43,943 nucleotides of DNA, taken from NCBI GenBank assembly GCA_944324865.1, contig CALUXW010000011.1, positions 1-43,943 on the forward strand, given 5' to 3'. This document shows, piece by piece, positions 6,969 to 15,787 of this stretch (positions are counted from its first letter, which is position 1; the number at the start of each line of letters is the position of its first letter). The position numbers and the translations under genes are program-made. The DNA is from Candidatus Gastranaerophilales bacterium. Lineage in GTDB: Bacteria > Cyanobacteriota > Vampirovibrionia > Gastranaerophilales > Gastranaerophilaceae. Under the pieces are notes generated by a model, which worked only from the letters and a program-made list of their open reading frames with translations, had not been told where the DNA came from and searched no databases.

Positions 6969-8199
6969 GTTTTTTTATCTGATTGGCAAGTTTTATTACT
7001 TCTGTCTCTATTTCTTTTTTTGTAATAGAAGGATTTAACAAAATTGTTTCGGAAGTTTTATTCAATGCATCATTTATTTCTTTTTTATTTTTTATACCAA
7101 AGTCTTTACTTAGAGAATTTTCAAGTTGTTTTATACTTACGCATCTTGCTTTTGCAATTAAATCACTGTCGCAATTGCTAAAGTATTTATCTTTTAATGC
7201 TTCTTTGTTGACAGGAATCACATTAGTTGATTTTGCAAGCTTTATTTGTGAATCCTCACTTGTTAAAAGATTTGCAAATTCATGCGCCAGAGCTTTATGT
7301 TTTGCATATTTAGGAATAATTAAATTCATTAGAGAGATGTCATATTCTCTGCTGCTACCTGTAAGCTGAGTACTTATATCTGATTGTGCATATATTTGTG
7401 GCGCATTTTCTTTTACCATATTTAAAAAGTTTGAACCTAGGACTACAAAAAGAGCGTTATTTGACATATATTTTTCTGCCATTTCACGATGGTTTATGGT
7501 TAGAGTATCTTTTGATAAAAGATTTTTTTTGTATAAATTGTTGAACATTTCATAAACAAAAATTGCACTTTCAATTTCTTTTTGACTTTCAAAACTGTAT
7601 ACATTATATTTGTTTAGGATTTTTGCCAGAGAATCATTCTCATTTAAGTTAATTGTAATTGGATAAATGTTTGTACATTTTTTTAAGTCATTTGAAATTG
7701 CTGCAATATCATCATATGTTTCGGGAGGATTTTCAAATCCACAGGAATTGTATAATTTTTTGTTGTACAAAGTGACTGAACTTGTGGCATAAAATGGAAG
7801 TGCATAAACTTTTTCGTTATATTTAAGCATTTGTATGGTTGAAGGGATGAATTTTTTGCTTTCTTGTTCACTAAAATAATCAAGAGCACCCCTTTGAGCT
7901 AAAATTACCGAAAAATCAGGATTTAAATTTATTAAATCCGGAGGATTTTTACCCAAGATTGCTGCAAGAGTTCTTTTTTGAGCTTCTGCTATAGGGATAT
8001 CTACCCAAGTTATTTTTATCCCGGGGTGAATTTGTTTGAAAAATGAAATATTTTCTTCTATCACTTCTTGTGCAACAGGTTTTAGTTGGATTGTCCATAT
8101 GGTAAATTCATATGCACTATTTTTATTTTTATTATAGTAATATTGAAAAGTTGCAAAGATTATAAATAAGACCGTAATCAAGAAAATTTTTTTTATCAT
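6958..8199 (-). CDS. extracellular solute-binding protein, family 1 (sugar ABC type)
   Basis: A 413-residue periplasmic binding protein of the MalE/UgpB-like cluster. After an N-terminal hydrophobic segment (residues 4-20) comes the family pattern EFTIWTIQLKPVAQEVIEE, then HPGIKITWVDIP, NPPDLINLNPDF and YALPFYATSSVTLYNK. There is no lipobox cysteine, so the protein is probably held by an uncleaved N-terminal helix and not lipidated. No permease or ATPase partner lies nearby; the OppF-type ATPase at 28504 is of another class. A TATAAT box at 8206-8211 lies exactly 6 nt before the ATG, suggesting a leaderless transcript divergent from rarA. Confidence 0.9.
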   Translation of the reverse strand: MIKKIFLITVLFIIFATFQYYYNKNKNSAYEFTIWTIQLKPVAQEVIEENISFFKQIHPGIKITWVDIPIAEAQKRTLAAILGKNPPDLINLNPDFSVILAQRGALDYFSEQESKKFIPSTIQMLKYNEKVYALPFYATSSVTLYNKKLYNSCGFENPPETYDDIAAISNDLKKCTNIYPITINLNENDSLAKILNKYNVYSFESQKEIESAIFVYEMFNNLYKKNLLSKDTLTINHREMAEKYMSNNALFVVLGSNFLNMVKENAPQIYAQSDISTQLTGSSREYDISLMNLIIPKYAKHKALAHEFANLLTSEDSQIKLAKSTNVIPVNKEALKDKYFSNCDSDLIAKARCVSIKQLENSLSKDFGIKNKKEINDALNKTSETILLNPSITKKEIETEVIKLANQIKKLKR

Positions 8200-8205
8200 G
8201 ATAAA

Positions 8206-8211
8206 ATTATA
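8206..8211 (-). promoter_or_regulatory. -10 box for leaderless solute-binding protein transcript
   Basis: TATAAT on the minus strand, 6 nt (TTTATC) before the ATG at 8197-8199, with no Shine-Dalgarno sequence. The region of about 14 bp between this gene and rarA must hold both divergent starts. Confidence 0.5.
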
Positions 8212-8213
8212 CT

Positions 8214-9434
8214 ATGAATTTATTTGATGCGCTAGAAGACAGTAATAAACAAATGCCACTTGCCGAAATATTGCGCCCGAAAGTGCTTGACGATTATTTG
8301 GGGCAGACAAATGTTATTTCGCAGAATTCACCTATATATAACTTAATAAAAGCAAAAAGGCTTTTTTCTTTTATTTTGTGGGGACCTCCCGGATGTGGAA
8401 AAACAACTCTTGCGCGTCTTATAGCAAATTATCATAATGCAAATTTTGTTGAACTTTCTGCGGTAACATCAGGTGTTAAAGATGTAAAGGATGCTGTATT
8501 ATCTGCTAAAGAGTCATTAAGGACAGGGGTGCGCACAATTATTTTTATAGATGAAATTCACAGATACTCAAAAACTCAACAAGATGCACTCCTGCCACAT
8601 ATCGAAAATGGCACCTTTCATCTAATGGGTTCAACTACAGAAAATCCGTCTTTTCAAGTTATACCGGCACTTTTATCTCGTGCACAAGTTGTAATTTTAA
8701 ACCCTATTGACGATTTGAGCATAAGAAAAATAATTCAAAAAGGTTATAATTATCTTTTAAAAACTTATCCTAACCAGGGTGCAAATGTAACTAAAGAGGC
8801 AATTGAAACTATTGTAAAACTTGCAAGAGGTGATGCAAGGTTTGCGCTAAATACGGTTGAAAATTCTTATTTTGCTACAAAAGGGGATATTACAAAAGAT
8901 ATTATAGAAACTCTTTTGCAAAAAAGAACTGCAAAATACGGAATAGATGAACATTACGACTTAGCCTCGGCTTATCAAAAATCTTTAAGAGGTTCTGATG
9001 CCAATGCTGCGATTTATTATCTTGCCAAAATGATTGTATCCGGTGAAGACCCTCGTTTTATTGCACGTAGACTTTTGGTAGTAGCTTCAGAAGATGTAGG
9101 AAATGCTGATTTTCGTGCACTTTTGATTGCTGAAGCAGCATTGCGTGCAGTTGAGCATTTAGGTATGCCTGAGGCCAGAATTGCACTTGCTCAGGCAACA
9201 GAGTTTGTTGCAAGGGCAAAAAAATCAAATAGAGCAATTTGCGCAATAGATAATGCAATTTCTGATATTAAAAACGGGCAAGACTACAAGCCACCACTAC
9301 ATTTAAGAGATGCTCATTACAAAGATGCCTCAAAATATGGTTTTGGAGTGGATTATATATACACACATGATGCGCCGGATGTTTATCAGCAATTTTTACC
9401 TGATGAAATAGCCGATAGAAAGTATTTTACATAA
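8214..9434 (+). CDS. rarA: replication-associated recombination protein A (AAA+ ATPase)
   Basis: A 406-residue RarA/MgsA homologue that acts at stalled replication forks, probably as a tetrameric AAA+ ATPase working with SSB. Walker A is GPPGCGKTT (57-65), Walker B FIDEIHR (111-117), sensor 1 GSTTENPSF, and the C-terminal region carries the conserved GEDPRFIARRL and ASEDVGNAD blocks. Length and order match the family. No Shine-Dalgarno is visible; a GATAAA sequence 8 nt before the ATG may be a -10, again fitting a leaderless start. It is not obviously linked to its neighbours. Confidence 0.96.
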   Translation: MNLFDALEDSNKQMPLAEILRPKVLDDYLGQTNVISQNSPIYNLIKAKRLFSFILWGPPGCGKTTLARLIANYHNANFVELSAVTSGVKDVKDAVLSAKESLRTGVRTIIFIDEIHRYSKTQQDALLPHIENGTFHLMGSTTENPSFQVIPALLSRAQVVILNPIDDLSIRKIIQKGYNYLLKTYPNQGANVTKEAIETIVKLARGDARFALNTVENSYFATKGDITKDIIETLLQKRTAKYGIDEHYDLASAYQKSLRGSDANAAIYYLAKMIVSGEDPRFIARRLLVVASEDVGNADFRALLIAEAALRAVEHLGMPEARIALAQATEFVARAKKSNRAICAIDNAISDIKNGQDYKPPLHLRDAHYKDASKYGFGVDYIYTHDAPDVYQQFLPDEIADRKYFT

Positions 9435-9447
9435 TTTAAAAATAATG

Positions 9448-9453
9448 TATAAT
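9448..9453 (+). promoter_or_regulatory. candidate -10 box upstream of tagged gene pair
   Basis: TATAAT preceded by TG, 105 bp before the ATG at 9559. If used, it would give a roughly 100-nt leader containing a 24-bp AT-rich block, the 18-mer shared with 24817-24834, and a small inverted repeat TTGCA-TATT-TGCAA just before the GGTTAGGAG ribosome-binding region. Confidence 0.35.
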
Positions 9454-9508
9454 TATCTTACTTGGTTGGCAGGTGTGTTAAGTTTTGTAAAATTTTTGAT
9501 TAATTAAG

Positions 9509-9526
9509 CAAAAAAAAATATTTACA
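9509..9526 (+). repeat. 18-bp motif shared with 24817-24834
   Basis: CAAAAAAAAATATTTACA occurs identically at 24817-24834. Each copy lies about 50 to 90 bp upstream of a gene whose product carries the N-terminal F-x-G pattern, and each is preceded by TTGTAAAA about 24 bp upstream. It could be a shared regulatory element or an A-tract promoter element; in AT-rich DNA chance is also possible. Confidence 0.4.
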
Positions 9527-9558
9527 GACTTTGCATATTTGCAAGGTTAGGAGCAAAA

Positions 9559-10212
9559 ATGCAAGTACAAGGTATTAAAAATATTAATTTTACTTCAGGT
9601 AAATTAACACCGGAAATTCTCGAGGCGCATGCTTCAGCACTGGAAAGTAATGATCAGAATTTTGCAATAAAGCCTGAACATGTTGTAGATTTATTAGATG
9701 GTAAACTTAAAAAGTCAGAGTCAGGTAGAAAAATTGTGAATACTTTAGTGTCAGGCGCAAGTTTTGCAGCAGCGGCTTTGTCATTTAAAAAAGTTGCACC
9801 AAAGTTAAGACATGGTATAGCAAGTGCAACTGGTAAAATTGCAAATAATTTTGGTTTATTTGGTAAAAAAATAAAAATTGAAGGAATAAACCAAATTGCT
9901 GGTGAAATGACAAAAGATGCAGAGAAAATTGCCCAAAATGGCGATGGAACAATTTTAAAAAATGTTGTTACAAAACTTTTAGGTGAAAAGAAAGGCATAA
10001 AAGTATTAAACGGTTTTAAGAAAGTAGGTATTGAAACCGGTGGAGATGTTGCTGATACTGCAATTGCTTTGGGTGCTGCTATTTTAGCAGGTCGCGAAGC
10101 CGGTGACATTGCAGATGAAACACAAAAAGAACGTACACTTAAAGATGCATTTGGCAGCATTACTAAAGTTGTAAATGCATTGCCGGGGTCAGAAATTATA
10201 TCCGGTTTGTAA
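9559..10212 (+). CDS. tagged hypothetical protein (MQVQGIKNINFTSG)
   Basis: A 217-residue protein of unknown family. The N-terminus MQVQGIKNINFTSG fits the tag pattern seen in several proteins of this window. The rest contains a possible hydrophobic segment around 60-75 (TLVSGASFAAAALSF) and an alanine/glycine-rich one near 165-182 (GGDVADTAIALGAAILAG). Shine-Dalgarno TTAGGAG lies 6 nt before the ATG. It is followed after 18 bp by a second small tagged gene and then a terminator, so the two form a bicistronic unit. Confidence 0.72.
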   Translation: MQVQGIKNINFTSGKLTPEILEAHASALESNDQNFAIKPEHVVDLLDGKLKKSESGRKIVNTLVSGASFAAAALSFKKVAPKLRHGIASATGKIANNFGLFGKKIKIEGINQIAGEMTKDAEKIAQNGDGTILKNVVTKLLGEKKGIKVLNGFKKVGIETGGDVADTAIALGAAILAGREAGDIADETQKERTLKDAFGSITKVVNALPGSEIISGL

Positions 10213-10230
10213 TAAGCGAAAGGCAATAAA

Positions 10231-10623
10231 ATGAATATTCAAGCAGTAAATGTAAGCCCTACACTTGGCAGGCGTCAGGTTCCCAGAAACTCTGTTTCTT
10301 TTGGTAACAATGTGCAAGTTGATGCCAATCAAGTAAAAAAAATAGAAAACGGTGCAAAAAATTTTGCAAGTAATATTTGGAAAAATATAAAAAATGGCGC
10401 AAATTTTGTAGTTTCCAAAGTTGCAAGTCTAGCTAAAACATCAGAAAACTTAGCAAAAAGAAGCTTTAAAAAAGCAAAAAAAACTGTTGGAGATTTTATC
10501 GAAAATAATAAAGGAGCAAAAGGCTTTAAAATTGCTGCAACGGGTCTTACTGTAATAGTAGCAGGAAGTTTTGCAATAAAAGAAGTTTATGATATAGTGA
10601 CAAAGTCAAACCCTGAAAGATAA
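10231..10623 (+). CDS. tagged hypothetical protein (MNIQAVNVSP ... VSFGNN)
   Basis: A 130-residue basic protein of unknown family (many lysines, around pI 10 by inspection). It opens with MNIQAVNVSPTLG, and a SVSFGNN motif follows at about residues 22-28. The middle is a lysine-rich helical region (KRSFKKAKKTVGDF), and a hydrophobic segment near 108-122 (IAATGLTVIVAGSFA) suggests a C-terminal membrane anchor. It is the second gene of the bicistronic unit begun at 9559 and is closed by the terminator at 10651. Confidence 0.7.
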   Translation: MNIQAVNVSPTLGRRQVPRNSVSFGNNVQVDANQVKKIENGAKNFASNIWKNIKNGANFVVSKVASLAKTSENLAKRSFKKAKKTVGDFIENNKGAKGFKIAATGLTVIVAGSFAIKEVYDIVTKSNPER

Positions 10624-10650
10624 TATTCATTTAATGTAAATAAATCAACT

Positions 10651-10677
10651 AAAAAGCCCATGGTTAATGGGCTTTTT
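10651..10677. terminator. intrinsic terminator
   Basis: An 11-bp perfect stem, AAAAAGCCCAT / ATGGGCTTTTT, with a GGTTA loop and a T-rich tail, 27 bp after the stop codon at 10623. A spurious ATG inside it could open the GH57 frame earlier, but this is not the true start. Confidence 0.9.
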
Positions 10678-10683
10678 AATTTG

Positions 10684-10689
10684 TATAAT
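10684..10689 (+). promoter_or_regulatory. -10 box for the GH57 gene
   Basis: TATAAT in the context TTTGTATAATAATAA, 31 bp before the ATG at 10721 and directly after the upstream terminator. It matches the recurring TTGTATAATA motif also seen at 978-988 (minus strand), 17409-17417 and 21240-21248. No convincing -35 was found because the terminator stem occupies that position. Confidence 0.5.
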
Positions 10690-10720
10690 AATAAAATACG
10701 GTTTATTTAAGAGCGAATTT

Positions 10721-12988
10721 ATGGTTAAAAAGTTAAATATAGCCTTTGTTTGGCACTTTCACCAACCTTCTTATCAGGAAAATATGCAAGGTGACTTTTT
10801 AATGCCTTGGGTTAGGTTGCATGCGACAAAAGACTATCTTGATATGCTTTTAAGGCTAGAAGATTTTAAAAATATAAAGCTTAATTTTAATATTTCTCCG
10901 GTTCTAGTAGATTCTATAGAAAAATATGCCCGGGGTATAAAAGATATACATTTAAAGCTTTTATTATGTGATATTAAAGATTTGGATAAAGATGATAAAC
11001 TTTTTATTTTAGAAAATTTTTTTGATGTAAATTATTCCAATATGCTTTTATCACGGCCCTATTATTCCCAATTAAATGAAAAAAGAATTCATTGCGATAC
11101 AAAAACTTCTCTTATAGACAGTTTTACTGATCAAGACTATGCAGACATTATGGCAAATTTTACTCTTTGCTGGATTGATAAGAGATTTAAAAATAAATAT
11201 GATGGCCTTGATTATCTTTTGGAAAAAGAAAAAGACTTTACTTTGCAAGATAGGCAAAAAATTTATGAAATTCAATTAAAAATAATAAAAGATATTTTAC
11301 CTACTTATAAAAAATTTCAAGATGAAGGAAGAATAGAAATTTCTACAAATCCTTATTATCACCCTATTTTACCATTGTTAATTAATTTAAGAGAAAGCGT
11401 GTATCCTTATGAAGAAAATCTGCCAAAAGCGATTTTGAGTGGTATAAAAGATGCAAAAGAACAAGTGCAAAGGGCGCTTGATAAATTTGAAAAAATATTT
11501 GCAAAACGTCCACGTGGAATATGGCTGTCAGAACAATGTGTCAGCAGGAAAACAATGAATTTACTTTCTTATTTTGGTGTTGATTGGACTGTTTTAGATG
11601 AAGGAATTTTGTCTGCAAGTATAGGTAAGGATTTTGCACGAGATTTTGAAGGAAATTTAGAAGACCCTTTTGCATTATGTGTGAATTATGCATTTAAAAA
11701 AGATAAAAATAGGACAAACATAGTTTTTGCGGATTCCCTGTTTGCAAATCTTGTGGGTTTTGGATATGGGAGCTATGACGGAGAAGTTGCAGCTAATGAT
11801 TTGTATGAAAAGATTAAAACAGTCCAAAACAAACTTCAAAATTCACCAAAAGAGAACCATTTGTTAACAATTGCTATGGATGGTGAAAATTGTTGGGAAA
11901 GCTATCAAAATGACGGTGAAGAATTTTTGAGCACGCTTTATAGATTAATAGAGCAAGACGAAACACTCAGTACTGTATTAATTAGTGATTTTATTGATAA
12001 ATCTCAACCTGAAGATTTGCCTAAGATTGCATCAGGCTCATGGATAAACAGGAACTTTGAACTTTGGGTTGGTGAGCCTACTAAAAATGTTGCTTGGAAT
12101 TATCTAAACAGGACGAAAGAAGATTTTGAAAAAATATCCAAAGAATTTTTATCAAAAGCAAAGACAAACATTGAAAAAGCCGGGGCAAATAAAACAATAC
12201 ACGAAGCCAAAGAAGAAATATTTATAGCTGAGGGTTCAGATTGGTTCTGGTGGTATGGTGAACCAAATGAATCAGGAAGTGATATTATTTTTGACTATTT
12301 GTTTAGAGAAAGATTGAGAAATGTGTACAGAATATTTTCAAAAGATATTCCAGAGTATCTCAATATTCCATTGATTTCTATGGTTGGTAAACCCATAAGG
12401 CAAGCAGTAGGACATATAAGTCCGATAATAAACGGTAAAAACGATGAAATATTTGATGAATGGGAAAATGCAGGGTATATTTTCTTGCCGGATTCGCCTA
12501 CATTTTCAAAAATAAAATCAATAAAAGGGATTTATTACGGATGTGATAGTGAAAACCTTTATTTTAAATTTGAAGTAAACAGACAAACTGTCTCAAAAAC
12601 AAATCATTTTATAAAAAATCAAATACATATATATATTACAACACCTTCTCAGTCTGTACTTTCTCCGCTTAGAGTAATATCTAGAACTAATAATATTTAT
12701 CCAAGTGCGAAAAATGGTTTTTCGCATGAAGTTATGTTTGCTTTTAATAAAAATGACCTTTTGCCACCGGTTCTAAGTATAGCAGTGCAAGGTGGACTTT
12801 GGAAAATGCTTCTTATGAAACATGATGAATATGCATATAAAGACGTAATTGAGCTAAAAATTTCATATAAAGATTTGGGTTTAGAAGAAAATACGCCTGT
12901 TGAATTTTGTGTAGTGAGTGCAACAGGTGAGATTATGAATGAAATTTATCCTCAGGATGTTTTATTGACCCTTAATAATATTCAATAA
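10721..12988 (+). CDS. GH57 alpha-glucan hydrolase/transferase (amylopullulanase-like)
   Basis: A 755-residue glycoside hydrolase family 57 protein. Conserved regions: HFHQP (residues 12-16), STNPYYHPILPLL, GIWLSE with the predicted nucleophile E271, and MDGENCWE with the predicted acid/base D387. This set fits the amylase/pullulanase branch and not the branching-enzyme branch. The last 170 residues form a beta-rich module resembling the C-terminal domain of glucodextranase-type proteins. No signal peptide is visible, so it probably acts on intracellular glucan. The ATG at 10721 has AAGAG upstream; an earlier in-frame ATG (10667) lies inside the terminator and is rejected. It overlaps the convergent ylxR-like gene by 27 bp. 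Confidence 0.9.
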   Translation: MVKKLNIAFVWHFHQPSYQENMQGDFLMPWVRLHATKDYLDMLLRLEDFKNIKLNFNISPVLVDSIEKYARGIKDIHLKLLLCDIKDLDKDDKLFILENFFDVNYSNMLLSRPYYSQLNEKRIHCDTKTSLIDSFTDQDYADIMANFTLCWIDKRFKNKYDGLDYLLEKEKDFTLQDRQKIYEIQLKIIKDILPTYKKFQDEGRIEISTNPYYHPILPLLINLRESVYPYEENLPKAILSGIKDAKEQVQRALDKFEKIFAKRPRGIWLSEQCVSRKTMNLLSYFGVDWTVLDEGILSASIGKDFARDFEGNLEDPFALCVNYAFKKDKNRTNIVFADSLFANLVGFGYGSYDGEVAANDLYEKIKTVQNKLQNSPKENHLLTIAMDGENCWESYQNDGEEFLSTLYRLIEQDETLSTVLISDFIDKSQPEDLPKIASGSWINRNFELWVGEPTKNVAWNYLNRTKEDFEKISKEFLSKAKTNIEKAGANKTIHEAKEEIFIAEGSDWFWWYGEPNESGSDIIFDYLFRERLRNVYRIFSKDIPEYLNIPLISMVGKPIRQAVGHISPIINGKNDEIFDEWENAGYIFLPDSPTFSKIKSIKGIYYGCDSENLYFKFEVNRQTVSKTNHFIKNQIHIYITTPSQSVLSPLRVISRTNNIYPSAKNGFSHEVMFAFNKNDLLPPVLSIAVQGGLWKMLLMKHDEYAYKDVIELKISYKDLGLEENTPVEFCVVSATGEIMNEIYPQDVLLTLNNIQ

Positions 12989-13216
12989 TATGCACTCAAT
13001 TTTTGATGAATCATTAATTTTCAAAGCATTTTTAAGAGTTTTCTTTTTTAGCATTAATTTAATGCAATTATTATTTTTGCATACATATGCACTCCTGCCT
13101 AGAATTTTAGAGTTTGGATTAAAATATATATCGTTGCTCTTATATTCCTTTGTTATTTTATACATAGAATCTGCATCTTTTAATTCTTTGCAGCCCTGAC
13201 ATTTCCTTTTTTTCAT
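12962..13216 (-). CDS. ylxR: YlxR-family (DUF448) RNA-binding protein
   Basis: An 84-residue protein with the YlxR signature: an N-terminal KRKCQGCKE block, the family's GR-x-AYVC motif (GRSAYVCKNNNC), then a basic KKKTLKNALK tail. YlxR proteins are small nucleic-acid-binding proteins usually encoded between nusA and infB, and in Cyanobacteria and Firmicutes they have been linked to RNase P and to transcription regulation. Here it follows a methyltransferase with a 4-bp ATGA overlap and no nusA/infB is present. Its 3' end overlaps the convergent GH57 gene by 27 bp. Confidence 0.82.
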   Translation of the reverse strand: MKKRKCQGCKELKDADSMYKITKEYKSNDIYFNPNSKILGRSAYVCKNNNCIKLMLKKKTLKNALKINDSSKIECILLNIIKGQ

Positions 13217-14079
13217 TTTGTTGCTCTTATAAAAATTGTTTTTGAATTTACGGTGATTGTTTTTCCGCCTAGTGCTTCTTGAACTTCACGTATATAATTA
13301 TTTACTTTTTTTTCATCGAAATATTTTAGAAACCTTTCCTTTGAGGTTGGTCTATCAGGGCTTGGTGCGCTTTCAAACCACTTAATTATAGAATTTTTTT
13401 CTGCTACATATGTTGAAGGAGTGTCCTGAACATCGATATCTCCATCACTAAAACCTGCTATATCAAGGTTTTGAGCTATTGATTGCGCATCGAAATTTGT
13501 TAAGGGATCATTAATATCGCTCATAAAATCGTCTTCTGCTTCTTTAAATGCTTGCCAATCGGTTATTTCATTTGGACTTGTCAGCTCATGGTATCTTGTG
13601 TTTGATTTTATTATAGGTTCAAATGCACTGTAGGTTCCGCCTTTTTTTAAAATCCTATATATTTCATTGATTGCCTTTTGTTTATCTGTGATATGCACTA
13701 AAACAGAACGTGTAAGTGCTTTGTCAACACTAAAATCAGGCAATTTTATATCAAGACAGTCGCTAAGTAAAAAGCTTGCTTTGTTCGCAACATTGCATTG
13801 TAGAAGAAGTTTTTTACACTCTTTAAGGCAATCTTCAAATTTATCTGAGAATATAATTTCTACACTGTCTGAAAATTTTTCTATTATTCCGAAAGCTAAA
13901 AGTCCGTTTCCACAACCAATATCAATAATTTTGTCCCCTGTTTTAATATTTGCTTTAGAAATTACTATATCTCTCAGTGCAAAAAGCCAGTTGAAAGTCT
14001 GCTGTATCTGAATTTCGTTCATATGTGCAAATCTTGTCTGACTAAGCCATTGTGTCCAGTTTTTGCAAATGTCGCTCAA
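13213..14079 (-). CDS. class I SAM-dependent methyltransferase
   Basis: A 288-residue methyltransferase with motif I IIDIGCGNGLLAFG, a motif II region with ALTRSVLVHI and a motif III-like region RILKKGGTYSAFEP, the pattern of the UbiE/methyltransferase-11 group. The substrate is unknown. The start is a TTG: a strong GGAGGA Shine-Dalgarno at 14084-14089 sits 5 nt before it, and no ATG in frame fits better. It overlaps the downstream ylxR-like gene by 4 bp (ATGA), so the two are probably translationally coupled. Confidence 0.86.
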   Translation of the reverse strand: MSDICKNWTQWLSQTRFAHMNEIQIQQTFNWLFALRDIVISKANIKTGDKIIDIGCGNGLLAFGIIEKFSDSVEIIFSDKFEDCLKECKKLLLQCNVANKASFLLSDCLDIKLPDFSVDKALTRSVLVHITDKQKAINEIYRILKKGGTYSAFEPIIKSNTRYHELTSPNEITDWQAFKEAEDDFMSDINDPLTNFDAQSIAQNLDIAGFSDGDIDVQDTPSTYVAEKNSIIKWFESAPSPDRPTSKERFLKYFDEKKVNNYIREVQEALGGKTITVNSKTIFIRATK

Positions 14080-14083
14080 TATA

Positions 14084-14089
14084 TCCTCC
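14084..14089 (-). promoter_or_regulatory. Shine-Dalgarno fixing a TTG start
   Basis: GGAGGA on the minus strand, 4-5 nt before the TTG at 14077-14079. This makes the unusual start codon of the methyltransferase gene credible. Confidence 0.7.
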
Positions 14090-14117
14090 GAATTATGTAT
14101 TTTAGTATCTTCTAAAA

Positions 14118-14146
14118 TTGTATTTTACCATATATTATTTTATAAT
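14118..14146 (+). promoter_or_regulatory. promoter of the GAF-GGDEF gene
   Basis: A TATAAT -10 box at 14141-14146 with TTGTAT 17 bp upstream (14118-14123) as a weak -35. The transcript would have a leader of about 20 nt containing TTTAGG as ribosome-binding region before the ATG at 14174. Confidence 0.45.
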
Positions 14147-14173
14147 GTTACAAGAGTTTAAATTTAGGCAACA

Positions 14174-15787
14174 ATGTCAACTAACGAAAACGAAATTTCA
14201 AATATTGAAAGTAATGTTGATTATCTCAACAGAATGTTTGATGTAAGTACTATTGCAAATCAAGCAGGAAGTGTTTTTGATTTACTAAAAAAACTTTCTT
14301 CATACATTGTCAAACTTATAAATAATCAAAATGTCTCCTTTTACATACTTGATGGACAGGTTTTTAAAAGTGTGGTGGCGGGACAAAATGCTCGTGCAGA
14401 CGAGTGTTTTGAATATGAACAAGACAACGAAGCTTTTTTAAGTGCAATAAATGAAGGAAAAATTACGGATGCAAAGAATGAACATGGAGATGTCCTTTTT
14501 GCTTCGTTTTGGGAAAAAAATGGACTGGAAAAGCTTAAAACAAAATATTTAAGGGCATTTTTTTCAAACGGTGTTCCTGTTTGTTTTTGTTTTATAGGCG
14601 AAAGTCCTACTTTTAATACTTTAACTCCAGAGCATAGAGAAATGCTTAATATAGCATTTGATTATGTAGAGCCTATTATTGGGAAATATTTAAATGAGTT
14701 AAAAAAAGAACATGAAATAATTCAGTTGCAAAAATCACTTTATAATATTTCAATTCTTTATAATATTTCACAAGCTGTTAATTTTATTGATGATTTAAAA
14801 AGACTTTTACAAGTTATTTTATCTAAAGCAATTGATACACTTGAAGCAGAAAAAGGCTCTCTTATGCTTTATGATTATTCCCAAAATTCATTGCAGGTGC
14901 GTGTCGTTTATGGTTTACAAGATAAAAAAGTTGAGGAAGGAATTAACAACGGGATTATTCAATGTTCAAAAATTAAAGCGGGCGAAGGTGTTGCAGGCAT
15001 GGTCTTTTTAGAAAGAAAACCTATTATTACAAATCTTGGTTCAGCTGATCCTCGTTTTATTGTTAAAGATATACTGACAAATACTCACTCACTTTTGTGT
15101 GTTCCTTTAATTGCAAAAGGTGAAGCGATTGGCGTAATAAATATTACAAATAAAAAGAACGGAAAATTGTTTAATCAAAAAGATTTAGAATTTATGACAT
15201 CTCTTGCAAATCAGGCGGCAATTGCAATTGATAATGCAAAATTATATGAGCTTGCAACAAAAGACGGTCTTACAAAGTTGTATATTTATCGTCATTTTTA
15301 TACCCTTTTGGAAAATGAAATTCGCCGTTGTGCACGCTATAAGCGTGATATGTCACTTTTGATGCTTGATATTGATAATTTTAAAAATGTTAATGATACA
15401 TATGGGCATTTAATAGGTGATCAAATTTTAAGAGAATTATCGCGTGTAATAAGTGAAACTGTTAGAAAGATTGATATTCCTGCACGTTATGGTGGGGAAG
15501 AATTTGTTGTTATACTTCCTGAAACGACTAAAGATGATGCTACAATCATTGCTGAAAGATTAAGAAAAAATATATCTAAAATTTCAGTTGCAGCAAATGA
15601 AACAACTACTATTTCTCCTACAACAAGTATTGGTGTTGCCCAGTATCCTTATGACGGAATTGATCCAAAAACCCTTATTAATGCTGCAGATACTGCGCTA
15701 TATCATTCAAAAAATAATGGCAAAAATGTTGTTTCAACATATTCAAAAGACGGCTGTAAACTTATAGAAAGAACAGAAATTATTTAA
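14174..15787 (+). CDS. GAF-GGDEF diguanylate cyclase
   Basis: A 537-residue predicted c-di-GMP synthase. Residues 15-170 look like a GAF/PAS-like sensor of low similarity, residues about 205-355 form a clear GAF domain (KAGEGVAGMVFLERKP, LCVPLIAKGEAIGVINI), and 362-525 form the GGDEF domain with DGLTKL at its start. The active site is intact: GGEEF at 440-444. An RxxD inhibitory site (R431, D434) is present, so product inhibition is likely. The last 4 bp overlap the convergent small gene at 15784. No transmembrane segment is seen, so it probably acts as a cytosolic sensor. Confidence 0.92.
   Translation: MSTNENEISNIESNVDYLNRMFDVSTIANQAGSVFDLLKKLSSYIVKLINNQNVSFYILDGQVFKSVVAGQNARADECFEYEQDNEAFLSAINEGKITDAKNEHGDVLFASFWEKNGLEKLKTKYLRAFFSNGVPVCFCFIGESPTFNTLTPEHREMLNIAFDYVEPIIGKYLNELKKEHEIIQLQKSLYNISILYNISQAVNFIDDLKRLLQVILSKAIDTLEAEKGSLMLYDYSQNSLQVRVVYGLQDKKVEEGINNGIIQCSKIKAGEGVAGMVFLERKPIITNLGSADPRFIVKDILTNTHSLLCVPLIAKGEAIGVINITNKKNGKLFNQKDLEFMTSLANQAAIAIDNAKLYELATKDGLTKLYIYRHFYTLLENEIRRCARYKRDMSLLMLDIDNFKNVNDTYGHLIGDQILRELSRVISETVRKIDIPARYGGEEFVVILPETTKDDATIIAERLRKNISKISVAANETTTISPTTSIGVAQYPYDGIDPKTLINAADTALYHSKNNGKNVVSTYSKDGCKLIERTEII

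Noticed and set aside
9654..10226. 190-residue minus-strand frame opposite the tagged gene at 9559
   Set aside because: Long but antisense to a gene with a good Shine-Dalgarno and tag motif; composition (many S, A, P) is typical of an antisense read of a K-, I- and A-rich gene.
10667..10720. Upstream extension of the GH57 gene
   Set aside because: Starts inside the terminator and encodes no family sequence; the ATG at 10721 gives the standard N-terminus.
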